Positions 1 through 10,325 of a DNA stretch of 64,000 nt are shown piece by piece. The translations under genes were made by a program, and so were the position numbers. Source of the stretch: Tiliqua scincoides (lineage: Eukaryota; Chordata; Lepidosauria; Squamata; Scincidae); contig NC_089822.1 of the NCBI RefSeq assembly GCF_035046505.1, forward strand, positions 41,705,159 through 41,769,158, written 5' to 3'. The notes below the pieces were generated by a model that made no database searches, was not told the DNA's origin, and worked only from the letters and a program-made list of their open reading frames with translations. Numbering within the stretch: the first letter of the stretch is position 1; each line of letters begins with the position of its first letter.

Positions 1-1137
1 GATGCGATAATCTTTGCAGTCAGGATGGCAGGTACAGACATAGATCTGAGCAGGACATCTTTCATCGCTGCCTGATGAAGACCATGGGGCAAGATAGAAA
101 AGATGAGAGTTGACGCAGAGTGGAGTCCAATAGGGTTGCTCCAGCCTCCCTCCCACACTTTTCATTCCTCCAAATGCCACAGTTCACTGGCTCTTTGTCA
201 CTGACAACTCTTCAGGACAAGAATTACTGCCACTGTACCTGTTTAATTTCTTGAAATCAGATTCAGCAATTTTGTTACAAATGCTCTCTTCCAATGGCCA
301 CAACTTCAAGCTTGGCTTCACTCAACTTTCTTTAATCTGATCCTAAATTGTCTTCCTATAGGGCGATGCTGTGGATTATAAAATACAATCAGTAGTCTTC
401 ATTCTTTCCTTCTATCCCAACAATTTCTCCTTCTTTGCCTCCTCCACCACCACCACCTGATGGAAGATTCCAATCCACCTCTAAAAGTGGCCCCAGAGCC
501 AAAGGGTTTTAGCATTTCCTTGTACAGATGGTTTTCAACCAGCATCTTACAAAACATCCTCTCTTTTTTTGGACTGCCTTCTAGACCTTTTTTCATCTTG
601 TGTTGATTCTACAAGGGCTTTATCCTTCTTAATTTCAAAACTGCTTTTCCCTGACACTACAAGACAATCCGTGGGTTCCTTTAACAGAACAGGATTCAAG
701 ATAGCTCCCATCTAGAATAGATCAATGGGGAGAAGCTAAACAATGGAATGGACAACTTCTGCTTGGCTTACTGGCCATCTGGAGTTTGGAGTGACTTCCA
801 GAGACAGAGGGCACAATCCTAACCCCTTATGTCAGTGCTTTCCAGCGCTGGCATAGCAGTGCCAATGATATGTGTGCTGCATCCTGTAGGTGGGTGGCAC
901 TCACAGAGGCCTCCTCAAAGAAAGGGAATGTTTGTTCCCTTATCTCAGAGCTGCACTGCCCTTATGTCAGTGCTGGAAAGTGAACTCTCTCTCCTGATCA
1001 TTAGAACCAACATCATTTCTAATATGCTACAATAACCAATAAGATCACTAATACTCTCTTCTTCCCTCCCTCTTGATCTCACAATCTCTTTATAATAGTA
1101 AAGATGAAAAAGACTAAATTAGAATAAACCTCTAGAG
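1..1137. other. ARSK intron, 5' part of window
   Basis: I find no ARSK exon between the window start and 14575, although about 140 N-terminal residues must be encoded upstream of the exon at 14576. This stretch is therefore read as intron. It holds one decayed copy of inverted-repeat family B (listed separately) and otherwise no recognisable gene or RNA. Confidence 0.55.
811..985 (+). repeat. Family B inverted-repeat MITE, right end missing
   Basis: The left terminus (CACAATCCTAACCCC) and the body, with the AATGTTTGTTCCCTTA core and a TCAGTGCTGGAAAG segment, match the family B copy at 21565-21775. The terminal inverted repeat on the right has been lost or replaced after about 985. Confidence 0.75.
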
Positions 1138-1465
1138 CAGCCATTTTCAACCTTTTTCAGCTCTTGGCACGCTGACAAGGCACTAAAGTTGTCAAGGCAC
1201 ACTACTAGTTTTTAATTACATTATTATGTTACGATTGATATGCTTTGATATGCCAGAAAGCATTGGCAAAGAGAGGTGAGAATGAGCACATACTGGAGAA
1301 ATGTGGGGTGAGGGGCTGTGAGGAGATGTGACTGAAACAAGTGCAGGATTCACTGGGGTGGGGGGAAGAGAGAGAATGTGAGGCAATGTGGACTTTGGAA
1401 GGTGGGGAAGAGGGAGGGGAGGGGCAATGAGAGAGGGGTTCTGTAATTATGATGGGGGAATGTGT

Positions 1466-1490
1466 GGGTGGGGTGGGGTGGGGTGGGGGA
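1466..1490 (+). repeat. G-rich (GGGGT)n run
   Basis: About five runs of three or more guanines are separated by single T residues. The pattern could fold as an intramolecular G-quadruplex on the plus strand. It lies inside the hAT element. Confidence 0.6.
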
Positions 1491-1545
1491 GAAGAGTGTC
1501 AAATGCCTGCTCATGTATTCAAGGAAGAGTGCAGTCAAGAGTCCA

Positions 1546-1630
1546 AGCCTCTGTACGTTTACTCAGAAGTAAGCCCCCTTATAGTCAATGGAGCTTACTC
1601 CTAGGTAAGTGTGGATAGGATTGTGGCCCA
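1546..1630 (-). repeat. Family A MITE nested in hAT
   Basis: Family A is a palindromic element of about 90 bp. One end carries TACTCAGAAGTAAG, the other TTACTCCCAGGAAAGTGTGG, the centre CCCATTGACTATAATGGG, and both tips contain CAATCCTAT. Here it sits wholly inside the hAT element, so it is the younger insertion or came in with the founder copy. Confidence 0.8.
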
Positions 1631-2082
1631 ACGCCCTTGCTGTCAAAGCCAAAGCCTTGTCAGTGGAGACAATGCAGGGAGGGTCACTTTGGGGCGTTGC
1701 AGGTAAGGAAAAGGGTCTCTCAAGGATCCTTTTCAGCCAGCTACTTTGCTGGTTCCATACCTGCTTTCCACCTTCTGGCTCACTGCTCTCTCTCACTCCC
1801 TCCACACTCCCACCTGCCAGGAGCACTTCCAGGCTTCTTTGGCTGCCCAGCTGGCTGCCCGCCCAATCAGCGTGCAGGGCAGGCACCCGCAACAGCAGGA
1901 GCTTCGAAGCTCCTTTGCGGGCTGCTCCTTTTTCTTCCTGCTGCCTTGCGAGGCTCCAAGTGGCCGCTTTTCCCACATGCGTGGAGCTGCTGCCTGTCTC
2001 CTTGGCCCCATGGCACACCTGAGGCAGCCTCGTGGTACACCAGTGTGCCGCGGCACAGCGGTTGAAAACCGCTGCTCCAGAG

Positions 2083-3764
2083 TAAAGACTTTCTGGTCTG
2101 GTCTTTCTGGTCTAGTGAGGGCAATGTTCTGACCAACTGACAGTTGAACCAAGGGACTATGATGTCAGCGTGTGATGTCACAAGAAGGCCATCACACTAC
2201 CTGGAAACCCCTGCAGAATCAGAACATAGTGGGTCCATTAGTCTAGCACCCTGTTTTGCACAGTGACTAGTCAAAGGCTTCTGGGGAGCCCAGAAGCCAG
2301 GCGTCAAGGCAACAGCAAGTGGTATTTAGTGGCCTCTGAACTGAGAGGTTCCACTTGGCAATCATGATTAGTAGCCTTTGTTAGGCTTCTTCACTGTCTC
2401 TTCCCCTTTTAAGGCCATGAAACTGGTAACCATCATCACTTTTTGTAGCAGCAAATCCCAGAAATTAATTTTGTTTCTTGTCTTTTATTTGTTTTATGTC
2501 TTTCTTTCATTGCCTTGTATACTGACCTTCAGTACAAATTATCAGGACAGTGGGCAATACACTAAAAAACAAGATACTGTACATTAAACACTTCTCCCAA
2601 CAATAACTCTGGAAGCACAATGAACTCTTTGACTGCTTTAACTCCTATCTTCTGAATCAATGTCCATCAACTTGACTGTGTCACCTAGAATTATGGGAAA
2701 TGGAAGAAAACTCTACCCACCTTTTCCATAGCGTGTGTGATAAATCCCCGTGTTTCCACTTAGAAAAGAGGTGGGAAGCCCAGGCCCTTTTTGTATGTAT
2801 TCCCATATTTTAGGCAAATTTAACTCACCAGAAGCTTCTGTGAATTCAGGTTCTGGGAGCATCACAGGTAGCTTTTGTCCCTTTGTTTTGTAAGCGACAT
2901 AAGCTCATTCTCTTCTGTTTGGGTCAGAGTTCCTGCCAGAGACAGGGATGTGGCTGCTAATTGGCTCACATTCCCATCAGTGCTGCTCCAAGGGGGGGAA
3001 GGCAGACAGGTATCTTGTAATCCCTTTCCACTAATCAGGTAAACCGGTGATATTATGATCTTAAAAGCTGCACCAGGACCACCAGGAACTGAGTGGTCTT
3101 CCTTCCAGCTGCTGGAGAGTTCACTCTGGGTCTTGCACAGAAGCACCTACTCGCAGGGCAGCAAAATAAAGTGGTCTGGGAGTGCCATCTTTCAGGTAAT
3201 TAGGACTGGGACAGATTCTAGCGGAGATCTGTCAGGATCTGATTCATTTCAATGAATTTTTTCCACTGGTTTACAAAACATTGCAGAATGAGGCAAGTGG
3301 ATTAGTAGCTAGAGCTCCTTCTGTTGGCCATTAGCAGTAACAGCAGCCTTCTATTAACCTTATTTAGTGTACATTTTTATCTAATTGCCTTGTTCATCTT
3401 CTATTTTGTTTACTCCTCTTATTTAATCATTTAATAAAACTGGTTAAATTTTAACCCTTTGCCTGCCTGATCCCTGGATATGGGAAGTACAGTGGATTGT
3501 CATGTTCCCTTGCTCCGCAGGCACTGCTGTGACAGTGATTGTGATAAGAACCCCTGACGTTCATTTTAGGAGGGGGGTATTGGCCAGACGCCCCCCCACC
3601 ATCCTGGTCTGATTGGGCTGTTGGCTGCAGACGTATTCTACCAAGTCTTTTCCCCATTCAGCTGCGTGTCCAAAAAGGGAAAGAAGGGAACAGGAAGGGA
3701 GTGAGAATGTTGACCACTAGGTGCTGTTTCCCTGGGTTAGCCTGCAGTCTCTTGGGGAGTTCCT
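2083..3764. other. Intronic, nothing recognised
   Basis: Both strands were scanned for exons resembling the N-terminal ARSK segment and for known repeat ends. None was seen. Confidence 0.4.
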
Positions 3765-4310
3765 TGACAGCATAATTTTAAAGACTTCAGTCAGGTTCCC
3801 CCTACATGCAGGTTCTCTTTCCTCTAAATTAAGAGATCCTAAACATCTTAGTTTCCTCAGATGCTGGGTGCTCTAACCCCATGATTATTTTATTTGCCCA
3901 TTTCTGCATCTTCTCCAAGTCTATAATTATGCTTTGTGAGAGATGGTGACCAAAACAGCACATTGTATTCCAAATATGGCTGCACGATAATTTAAGGGTG
4001 TTGCAATACTGGCAGCTTTGTTTTCAATTTTCCTAATTAATCCCTAGTGTGGAATGTATCTTCTTCACAGCATCCCTTGTTCGAAATCGTTATTGAGATA
4101 GCCACCATGACTCAAAATTGTTTCTCTTTCATAATCATCACCAGTCTGGGCCACATCAGTGCACATGTAGAGTTCAGATTTCTTGCTTCAGATTTCTTGA
4201 ATCATGGTATTTACTCACAATGAACCTCCTCTGCAATTTTGTTGACAATTCACCCAGCTTGGAGTGGTTCGCCAGAGTTCACTGCAGTCAGCTTGAGATT
4301 TCTGTGGGAG
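3765..4310 (-). mobile_element. Old CR1 LINE fragment
   Basis: The reverse complement keeps the layout of the C-terminal part of a CR1 reverse-transcriptase reading frame seen at 6180-6780: the GTGACCAAAACAGCACATTG segment, then ATTCCAAATATGGC, then the AATTAATCCCTAGTGTGG stretch. It is riddled with small differences and has no open frame, so it is much older than the neighbouring CR1. Confidence 0.65.
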
Positions 4311-5232
4311 AAGTGACAGCATGTGAGTAGAGATACATCAGGGTATAGTTACATACATATTGGTATGATTTGTTGCCTGTAACTTAGCTTGTAAATTGGC
4401 TAGAACTTGTTGGTTGCTTCTCTTCCTATATCTAATTAACCTCCTTGTTAGTTTTTGGTTGACTGTTCTGTAGTACAAGCTGTGTAACAATGCCTGCAGT
4501 TTTCTTGATATATTAAAGTCATCTCAGACTCAGCTTTGCTTTGTGTGGGGCTGATCAATTTAGTCAGCTCTAACAGTTTCGTAATCCTGAATAATCTGAA
4601 GTGTCACTTGCAATAACCTCTCTAAATTCCCTGTTGACAACTAACACAATATTCACTCACATTCTTAACAGTAAATTAAAAGATATCAGCAAATGAAAAA
4701 TCCCTGTTTCTAGAGACCACTTTGCTCTCTCATCTGAGGCCAACTGACTTCACTTCCGCAACCTACACTCCTAACTGCCTCAGAATGCTCTTGTCCATCA
4801 GATGCAGCTCCTCATCAACAGTTGAAGACATGACAAGTTCCAATTCCAGTTCCATGATATCCTCCCAGGAGCACTAAGAAATACATTTTGGCAGAGAAAT
4901 AAAAATACTTGCAACTATCCTGAGAGGGACTTATGCTAGGTTCTGGTCCTAGCCCCTGGCCAACCACTGGGGGATGCCTCATTTGAGAGCTCAGCTGTGA
5001 GTTGTTCAGCTGTCTTTTGACTTCTTGATTCCCCTGCCATGCTCATGGTCTAGTTAAGAAGCCCTGATAGCACCTCTCCATTGCCCATCAGGAAAGGGGA
5101 CTGTGAAATCACAGAAACCCAATCCCCAAGTCCCTCATAAAAATGGAAGGTTGGCAGGGACTTTGCATAACCATTTTGAAAAGAGGAGATTCAACTGCAT
5201 GAGCCAGGCAAGCTCTCCAGTGTAGGAGATGA
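4311..5232. other. Intronic, nothing recognised
   Basis: Unique-looking sequence with no supported exon, RNA or repeat end. Confidence 0.4.
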
Positions 5233-5412
5233 AGGGCCAAATCCTATCCAGTTTTCCAGTGCCGGTGCTGCTGTGCCAATGGGGTACGCACTGCGCCCTG
5301 TGTTGGGGAGGCAGTTTCAGAGGCGTCCTCAAGGTGTGGGAAAATTTGTTCTCTTGCCTCTGGGCTGCATTGCGGCTGCACTCGTGCTGGAAAGTTGGAT
5401 AGGATTGGGTCC
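5233..5412. repeat. Family B MITE
   Basis: Termini GGGCCAAATCCTATCCAG and TTGGATAGGATTGGGTCC are inverted repeats. The body has the family B landmarks: a GGGGAGGCAGT segment, CCTCAAGGT, and a repeat of the GTGCTGG motif near each end. Confidence 0.85.
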
Positions 5413-5992
5413 AAAATTGTTTCTTCTAAGTGGATCTTATGCAGGGACTGTTGAGTTAGTCACTGACTTTCTTTTCTTTCACTTTGCCTGTAAACTCAAA
5501 TATTGGATTTGATTTTGCCAGTGTTCTCCTATGCCTGTTCTTTCAATCTTATAATACACCTTTTCTGTATTTTGAAAGCATCCTGCTTGACTGGTAAAAG
5601 ACAAGAGCCAAGAGCTGTTTACCTTCTTGTTCACCAATAGACTGTTTTGGCTAAATGCTACAAGATTTTGGAGTGTGTCAATGAGCAGAAAATAGCTCAC
5701 TGGCAACCCTTTCTCTCCCAAGCAACATGTTCAGTGCCGAGAGATGTATAGTGCGACTCACAGACCAGTGGAAAGGCTTGTGAGGAAGGCTTAACCCATC
5801 TCTGCTGCCGGTGAATCTACCCGTCCCTTGCTTCCCCTCCAGCTATTGGGTCAGGGCTCAGCAATGATAGCCAGAACTGGCTGCAATGGTATGTGCTTCA
5901 GCCTTCCCTTCAGGAACCCAAGAGTGACTGCAAAGTGAGACACACAAGCCAAGTGTCCACACTGGTAAATATCCCAAGTCTTTCTGGCCTCT
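5413..5992. other. Intronic, nothing recognised
   Basis: No supported feature between the MITE and the 3' end of the CR1 element. Confidence 0.4.
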
Positions 5993-8866
5993 CATAAGAA
6001 CATAAGAACAGCCCCACTGGATCAGGCCATAGGCCTATCTAGTCCAGCTTCCTGTATCTCACAGCGGCCCACCAAATGCCCTAGGGAGCACACCAGATAA
6101 CAAGAGACCTCATCCTGATGCCCTCCCCTACATCTGGCATTCTGACTTAACCCATTCCTAAAATCAGGAGGTTGCAAATACACATCATGGCTTGTACCCC
6201 ATAATGGATTTTTCCTCCAGAAACTTGTCCAATCCCCTTTTAAAGGCGTCTAGGCTAGACGCCAGCACCACATCCTGTGGCAAGGAGTTCCACAGACCGA
6301 CCATACGCTGAGTAAAGAAATATTTTCTTTTGTCTGTCCTAACCCGCCCAACACTCAATTTTAGTGGATGTCCCCTGGTTCTGGTATTATGTGAGAGTGT
6401 AAAGAGCATCTCCCTATCCACTCTGTCCATCCCCTGCATAATTTTGTATGTCTCAATCATGTCCCCCCTCAAGCGTCTCTTTTCTAGGCTGAAGAGGCCC
6501 AAACGCCGTAGCCTTTCCTCATAAGGAAGCTGCCCCAGCCCCGTAATCATCTTAGTCGCTCTCTTTTGCACCTTTTCCATTTCCACTATGTCTTTTTTGA
6601 GATGCTGCGACCAGAACTGGACACAATACTCCAGGTGTGGCCTTACCATAGATTTGTACAACGGCATTATAATACTAGCCGTTTTGTTCTCAATACCCTT
6701 CCTAATGATCCCAAGCATAGAATTGGCCTTCTTCACTGCTGCCGCACATTGGGTCGACACTTTCATCGACCTGTCCACCACCACCCCAAGATCTCTCTCC
6801 TGATCTGTCACAGACAGCTCGGAACCCATCAGCCTATATCTAAAGTTTTGATTTTTTGCCCCAATGTGCATGACTTTACACTTACTGACATTGAAGCGCA
6901 TCTGCCATTTTGCTGCCCATTCTGCCAGTCTGGAGAGATCCTTCTGGAGCTCCTCACAATCACTTCTGGTCTTTACCACTCGGAAAAGTTTGGTGTCGTC
7001 TGCAAACTTAGCCACTTCACTGCTCAACCCTGTCTCCAGGTCATTTATGAAGAGGTTGAAAAGCATCGGTCCCAGGACAGATCCTTGGGGCACACCGCTT
7101 TTCACCTCTCTCCATTGTGAAAATTGCCCATTGACACCCACTGTCTGCTTCCTGGCCTCCAACCAGTTCTCAATCCACGAGAGGACCTGTCCTCTAATTC
7201 CCTGATTGTGGAGTTTTTTCAGTAGCCTTTGGTGAGGGACCGTGTCAAACGCCTTCTGAAAGTCCAGATATATAATGTCCACGGGTTCTCCTGCATCCAC
7301 ATGCCTGTTGACCTTTTCAAAGAATTCTATAAGGTTCGTGAGGCAAGACTTACCCTTACAGAAGCCATGCTGACTCTCCCTCAGCAAGGCCTGTTCGTCT
7401 ATGTGTTTTGAGATCCTATCTTTGATGAGGCATTCCACCATCTTACCCGGTATGAATGTTAGGCTGACCGGCCTATAGTTTCCCGGGTCCCCCCTCTTTC
7501 CCTTTTTAAAAATAGGCGTGACATTTGCTATCCTCCAATCTTCTGACACCGTGGCCGTTTTGAGGGACAAGTTGCATACCTTAGTCAAGAGATCTGCAAC
7601 TTCATTCTTCAATTCCTTAATAACCCTTGGGTGGATGCCATCAGGGCCCGGTGACTTATTGATCTTTAATTTATCAATGAGGTCTGAAACATCTTCTCTT
7701 TTAACCTCTATCTGACTTAACTCCTCGGTTAGGAGGGGCCATTCGGGCAGCGGTATCTGCCCGAGGTCTTCTGCCGTGAAGACAGATGCAAAGAATTCAT
7801 TTAATTTCTCTGCCATCTCTAAGTCTCCTTTTATCTCCCCTTTCCCTCCCTCACCATCCAGAGGGCCAACCGCTTCTCTGGCGGGTTTCCTGCTTCTAAC
7901 ATATTTGAAGAAGCTTTTATTATTCCCCTTAATGTTGCTGGCCATGCGTTCCTCATAGTCTCTCTTGGCCTCCCATATCACCTTCTTACATTTCTTTTGC
8001 CACAGTTTATGTTCCTTTTTATTCTCCTCATTAGGGCAAGACTTCCATTTACGGAAGGAAGCTTCCTTGCCCTTCACAGCCTCTCTAACTTGGCTGGTTA
8101 GCCATGCGGGCACCCTCCTGGATTTAGTGGAACCCTTCTTTCTTTGCGGTATACACCTCTGCTGGGCCTCTATTACTGTTGTTTTAAGCAGCCTCCATGC
8201 ACTCTGGAGAGATTGGACTCTTTTTACCCTCCCTTTCAACCTCCTTCTAACCAGCCTCCTCATTTGAGGGAAGTCCGCCCGTCGGAAGTCAAGGGTTTTT
8301 GTTAGAGATTTGCCTGGTATTCTTCCCCCAACGTGCACGTCAAAACGGATCGCAGCATGATCACTGTTCCCCAATGGCTCAGTAACGTTTACATCTCTAA
8401 CCAGGTCCTGCGTACCGCACAAAATTAAATCCAGAGTCACCTGTCCTCTGGTGGGCTCCGTGACTAGCTGCTCTAAGCCACAGTCATTTAGCACGTCAAG
8501 AAATCCGATTTCCTTATCGTGACCAGAACACAAATTGACCCAGTCAATATGAGGATAATTGAAGTCCCCCATGATTACAACCCTGTCCCTCCTTGTCACC
8601 TCCCTGATCTGTTTCCTCATTTCAAGGTCCCCATCCGATTTCTGGTCTGGAGGACGATAGCATGCCCCCGTATTACATCGCTGCACAAGCCTGGTAATTT
8701 AACCCACAGAGATTCTACGGTGGAGTCGGACACACCTTCAATCTCTACTTTGCTGGATTCTATCCCTTCCTTAACATAAAGGGCCACCCCACCTCCAACA
8801 CGCCCCTGCCTGTCCCTCCTGTAGAGTTTATAGCCCGGGATTGCGGTATCCCACTGATTCTCCGCA
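5993..8866 (-). mobile_element. CR1 LINE, long copy, 5' truncated
   Basis: This CR1-clade non-LTR retrotransposon lies on the minus strand. Its 3' end (low coordinates) is the CR1 tail with the TAAGAACATAAGAAC repeat at 5993-6007 and the GATCAGGCCATAGGCC stretch. Endonuclease coding begins near 8866 and the reverse transcriptase is complete. The 5' end is missing. Around 8670-8690 there is a frameshift: upstream codons read in another frame (WVKLPGLC) than the long open frame that follows. No target duplication could be defined. Confidence 0.92.
6185..8686 (-). CDS. CR1 endonuclease-reverse transcriptase, 833 codons open
   Basis: This frame encodes the C-terminal part of the APE endonuclease and all of the reverse transcriptase of a CR1 LINE, which would nick chromosomal DNA and copy element RNA in place. 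Near the start are GDFNYPHIDW and SDHAAIRF of the endonuclease. The reverse transcriptase follows with KSPGPDGIHPRVI, NYRPVSL, QHGFCKGKSC, the motif A segment YLDFQKAFDTVPH, the motif B segment SGVPQGSVLGP, and the catalytic FADDTKL. The apparent start methionine is internal to the endonuclease, and the natural start lies upstream in another frame. No stop interrupts 833 codons, which suggests a geologically recent insertion. Without its endonuclease N-terminus it is unlikely to be autonomous. The CR1 assignment is firm from GVPQGSVLGP and FADDTKL. Confidence 0.9.
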   Translation of the reverse strand: MQRCNTGACYRPPDQKSDGDLEMRKQIREVTRRDRVVIMGDFNYPHIDWVNLCSGHDKEIGFLDVLNDCGLEQLVTEPTRGQVTLDLILCGTQDLVRDVNVTEPLGNSDHAAIRFDVHVGGRIPGKSLTKTLDFRRADFPQMRRLVRRRLKGRVKRVQSLQSAWRLLKTTVIEAQQRCIPQRKKGSTKSRRVPAWLTSQVREAVKGKEASFRKWKSCPNEENKKEHKLWQKKCKKVIWEAKRDYEERMASNIKGNNKSFFKYVRSRKPAREAVGPLDGEGGKGEIKGDLEMAEKLNEFFASVFTAEDLGQIPLPEWPLLTEELSQIEVKREDVSDLIDKLKINKSPGPDGIHPRVIKELKNEVADLLTKVCNLSLKTATVSEDWRIANVTPIFKKGKRGDPGNYRPVSLTFIPGKMVECLIKDRISKHIDEQALLRESQHGFCKGKSCLTNLIEFFEKVNRHVDAGEPVDIIYLDFQKAFDTVPHQRLLKKLHNQGIRGQVLSWIENWLEARKQTVGVNGQFSQWREVKSGVPQGSVLGPMLFNLFINDLETGLSSEVAKFADDTKLFRVVKTRSDCEELQKDLSRLAEWAAKWQMRFNVSKCKVMHIGAKNQNFRYRLMGSELSVTDQERDLGVVVDRSMKVSTQCAAAVKKANSMLGIIRKGIENKTASIIMPLYKSMVRPHLEYCVQFWSQHLKKDIVEMEKVQKRATKMITGLGQLPYEERLRRLGLFSLEKRRLRGDMIETYKIMQGMDRVDREMLFTLSHNTRTRGHPLKLSVGRVRTDKRKYFFTQRMVGLWNSLPQDVVLASSLDAFKRGLDKFLEEKSIMGYKP

Positions 8867-9311
8867 TTCCACTCTCAACTAACTTTCAGTCTCCTGACTT
8901 AACATCAGGTTCTGTATACTTCCTGCAAATGAGCTGCTGATCCACTTGTGTCCTTATCTGCAGGCTGCTGCATTGTTTGCTTGTGTTTTTATTCACTCTT
9001 CTTTCCCTGACTCAAATTGTGCAAAAGCAAATGATTACAAAAAACAAAAACAAAAAGGATTGATCCTTGGTGTGAGAACGGGTGTCAAAAATATAGACCT
9101 GGCCTCCTAGTCAGAGTCAGAGTTTGCATTTTTGTCTGCAGGGCCAGGTCTACTATCTAGGGGGCTCACCCCTACCCACATGCATGGCAGCCATACCCAT
9201 GGCCAAGTCGTCCCCCCCCCCCATGGTCAGCTACAACAGAGGATGCTCTGGAGTCCCAGTCTACCAGGTTTCCCAATGTGGAGCAGCCCAGGTCTACCTA
9301 TCTGATAGATC
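8867..9311. other. Intronic, nothing recognised
   Basis: Contains a short C run near 9215. No gene or repeat family was identified before the 5S-headed element. Confidence 0.4.
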
Positions 9312-9452
9312 TGCCCTCCTGCATATGCCTGATCTCGTCTGATCTCTGAAGCTAAGCAGGGTCAGGCCTGGTTAGTACTTGGATGGGAGACTGCCTGGGA
9401 ATACCGGGTGCTGTAGGCTTATACCATAGTCTTTCGAGACTGAAGGTTGCCA
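9312..9452 (+). mobile_element. 5S rRNA-headed SINE with LINE tail
   Basis: Bases 9327-9420 align without gaps to positions 27-120 of vertebrate 5S rRNA (human sequence from memory), with 4 mismatches, all at CpG positions in the human sequence. The internal RNA polymerase III control region is kept: the A-box-like AGCTAAGCAGGGTC at 9350-9363 and the C-box region TTAGTACTTGGATGGGAGAC at 9372-9391. Weak similarity to 5S continues upstream to about 9312, so the 5' edge is soft. From 9421 the sequence switches to ATACCATAGTCTTTCGAGAC and onward to TTGCCAA, the exact 3' end of the LINE copies at 47611 and 57262. It is a SINE built from 5S RNA plus a partner LINE tail. It is too altered at its ends to be a 5S gene. 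Confidence 0.88.
9421..9452 (+). repeat. LINE-derived 3' tail module with TTCG hairpin
   Basis: Bases 9428-9441 form a 5-bp perfect stem, AGTCT/AGACT, closed by a TTCG loop. The module is identical over about 32 bases to the end of the LINE at 47611-47642. Such shared tails are what LINE reverse transcriptases recognise when they copy SINE RNA; the role here is inferred. Confidence 0.8.
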
Positions 9453-10146
9453 ACCAGTTCCTGGCTGACCTGACCAGGAAATTTCTGGTTCCCCTCCTCT
9501 GGTGTCTCCCTCCATTGTGGTACCCAGTGCAGTTCGCACCCCCATAGTGACTCCCCATTGTATCACCACACAGATCCTTGGGGATCCCCACCACTTCCTT
9601 TTCTTTATTGTGAGAACTGTCCATTTCCCCCCGCTTCCTGATGAAGACTCATCCTCTTATCCTATGATGGCTGAGTTCTCTCAGAAGCCTTTGGAGCCTT
9701 AGTCCTGTTCAGTTATTCAAAAGCTGTGAACCCATCTAAGGGAGAAATGACACTGTGAGGCTCACTCTGTTGGCTTGACTGAAACCAGGGGCAGTTTGGT
9801 TCCTTCCCTTCAGAATTGTTTTCACTGGCAGCTATTCTTACCTGAGAGAGAAAGGCAGCAAGGCTCACTCCATCAACTGCCATCCTCAGTGGACATTCTA
9901 TCTGGGCATTAGAACAATTGTGTAATATTATGTTAGAACTGATATCTGGATTAGCTTGCTTTCACATCTCTCCCCAACCCTCTTCCTTTTGTGTTGTATT
10001 CAATGCGTTGACTGCGATGATTCAATAAATAAATTTTCATTTGCAACCTGCCTTGAGTTCATTGGCAGTATGGTGGGGTGTATGTGTATGCATTATATGT
10101 AAATTTAGTGTATGGAATAAACAATCATTTTTTCTACTGTGTCTCA
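9453..10146. other. Intronic, nothing recognised
   Basis: No supported exon or repeat boundary. A short AATAAATAAA tract near 10024 has no transcript context. Confidence 0.4.
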
Positions 10147-10325
10147 GTATCCAATCCTATCCAATTTTCTAGCACCAATACAGTCATGCCAACGGAGAGT
10201 GTGCTGCATCCTGTAGGGAGGGGGCAGTCACGGAGGCCTCCTTAAGGTGAGGAGATGTTTATTCCCTTGCCTCGGTGCTGCATTGTGGCTGCATCAGCCC
10301 TGGAAAGTTGGATTGGATTGGGCCC
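10147..10325. repeat. Family B MITE
   Basis: Inverted ends TATCCAATCCTATCC and GGATTGGGCCC. TCA precedes the left end and follows the right end, compatible with a 3-bp T-N-A target duplication. Confidence 0.85.

Larger units (their letters stand above)
1138..2074. mobile_element. Non-autonomous hAT element
   Basis: The left end reads CAGCCATTTTCAACC and the right end GGTTGAAAACCGCTG, so the termini are inverted repeats. They are flanked by 8-bp duplications, CTCTAGAG at 1130-1137 and CTCCAGAG at 2075-2082, differing at one base. An 8-bp duplication with CAG...CTG ends is typical of hAT transposons. No transposase is present, so the element would have been moved in trans. It carries a nested family A MITE and a G-rich run. 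The same left end recurs at 43930. Confidence 0.8.

Noticed and set aside
9327-9420. Functional 5S rRNA gene
   Set aside because: The first 26 bases are not 5S-like, there is no T-run terminator after position 120, and the sequence runs straight into a LINE tail.
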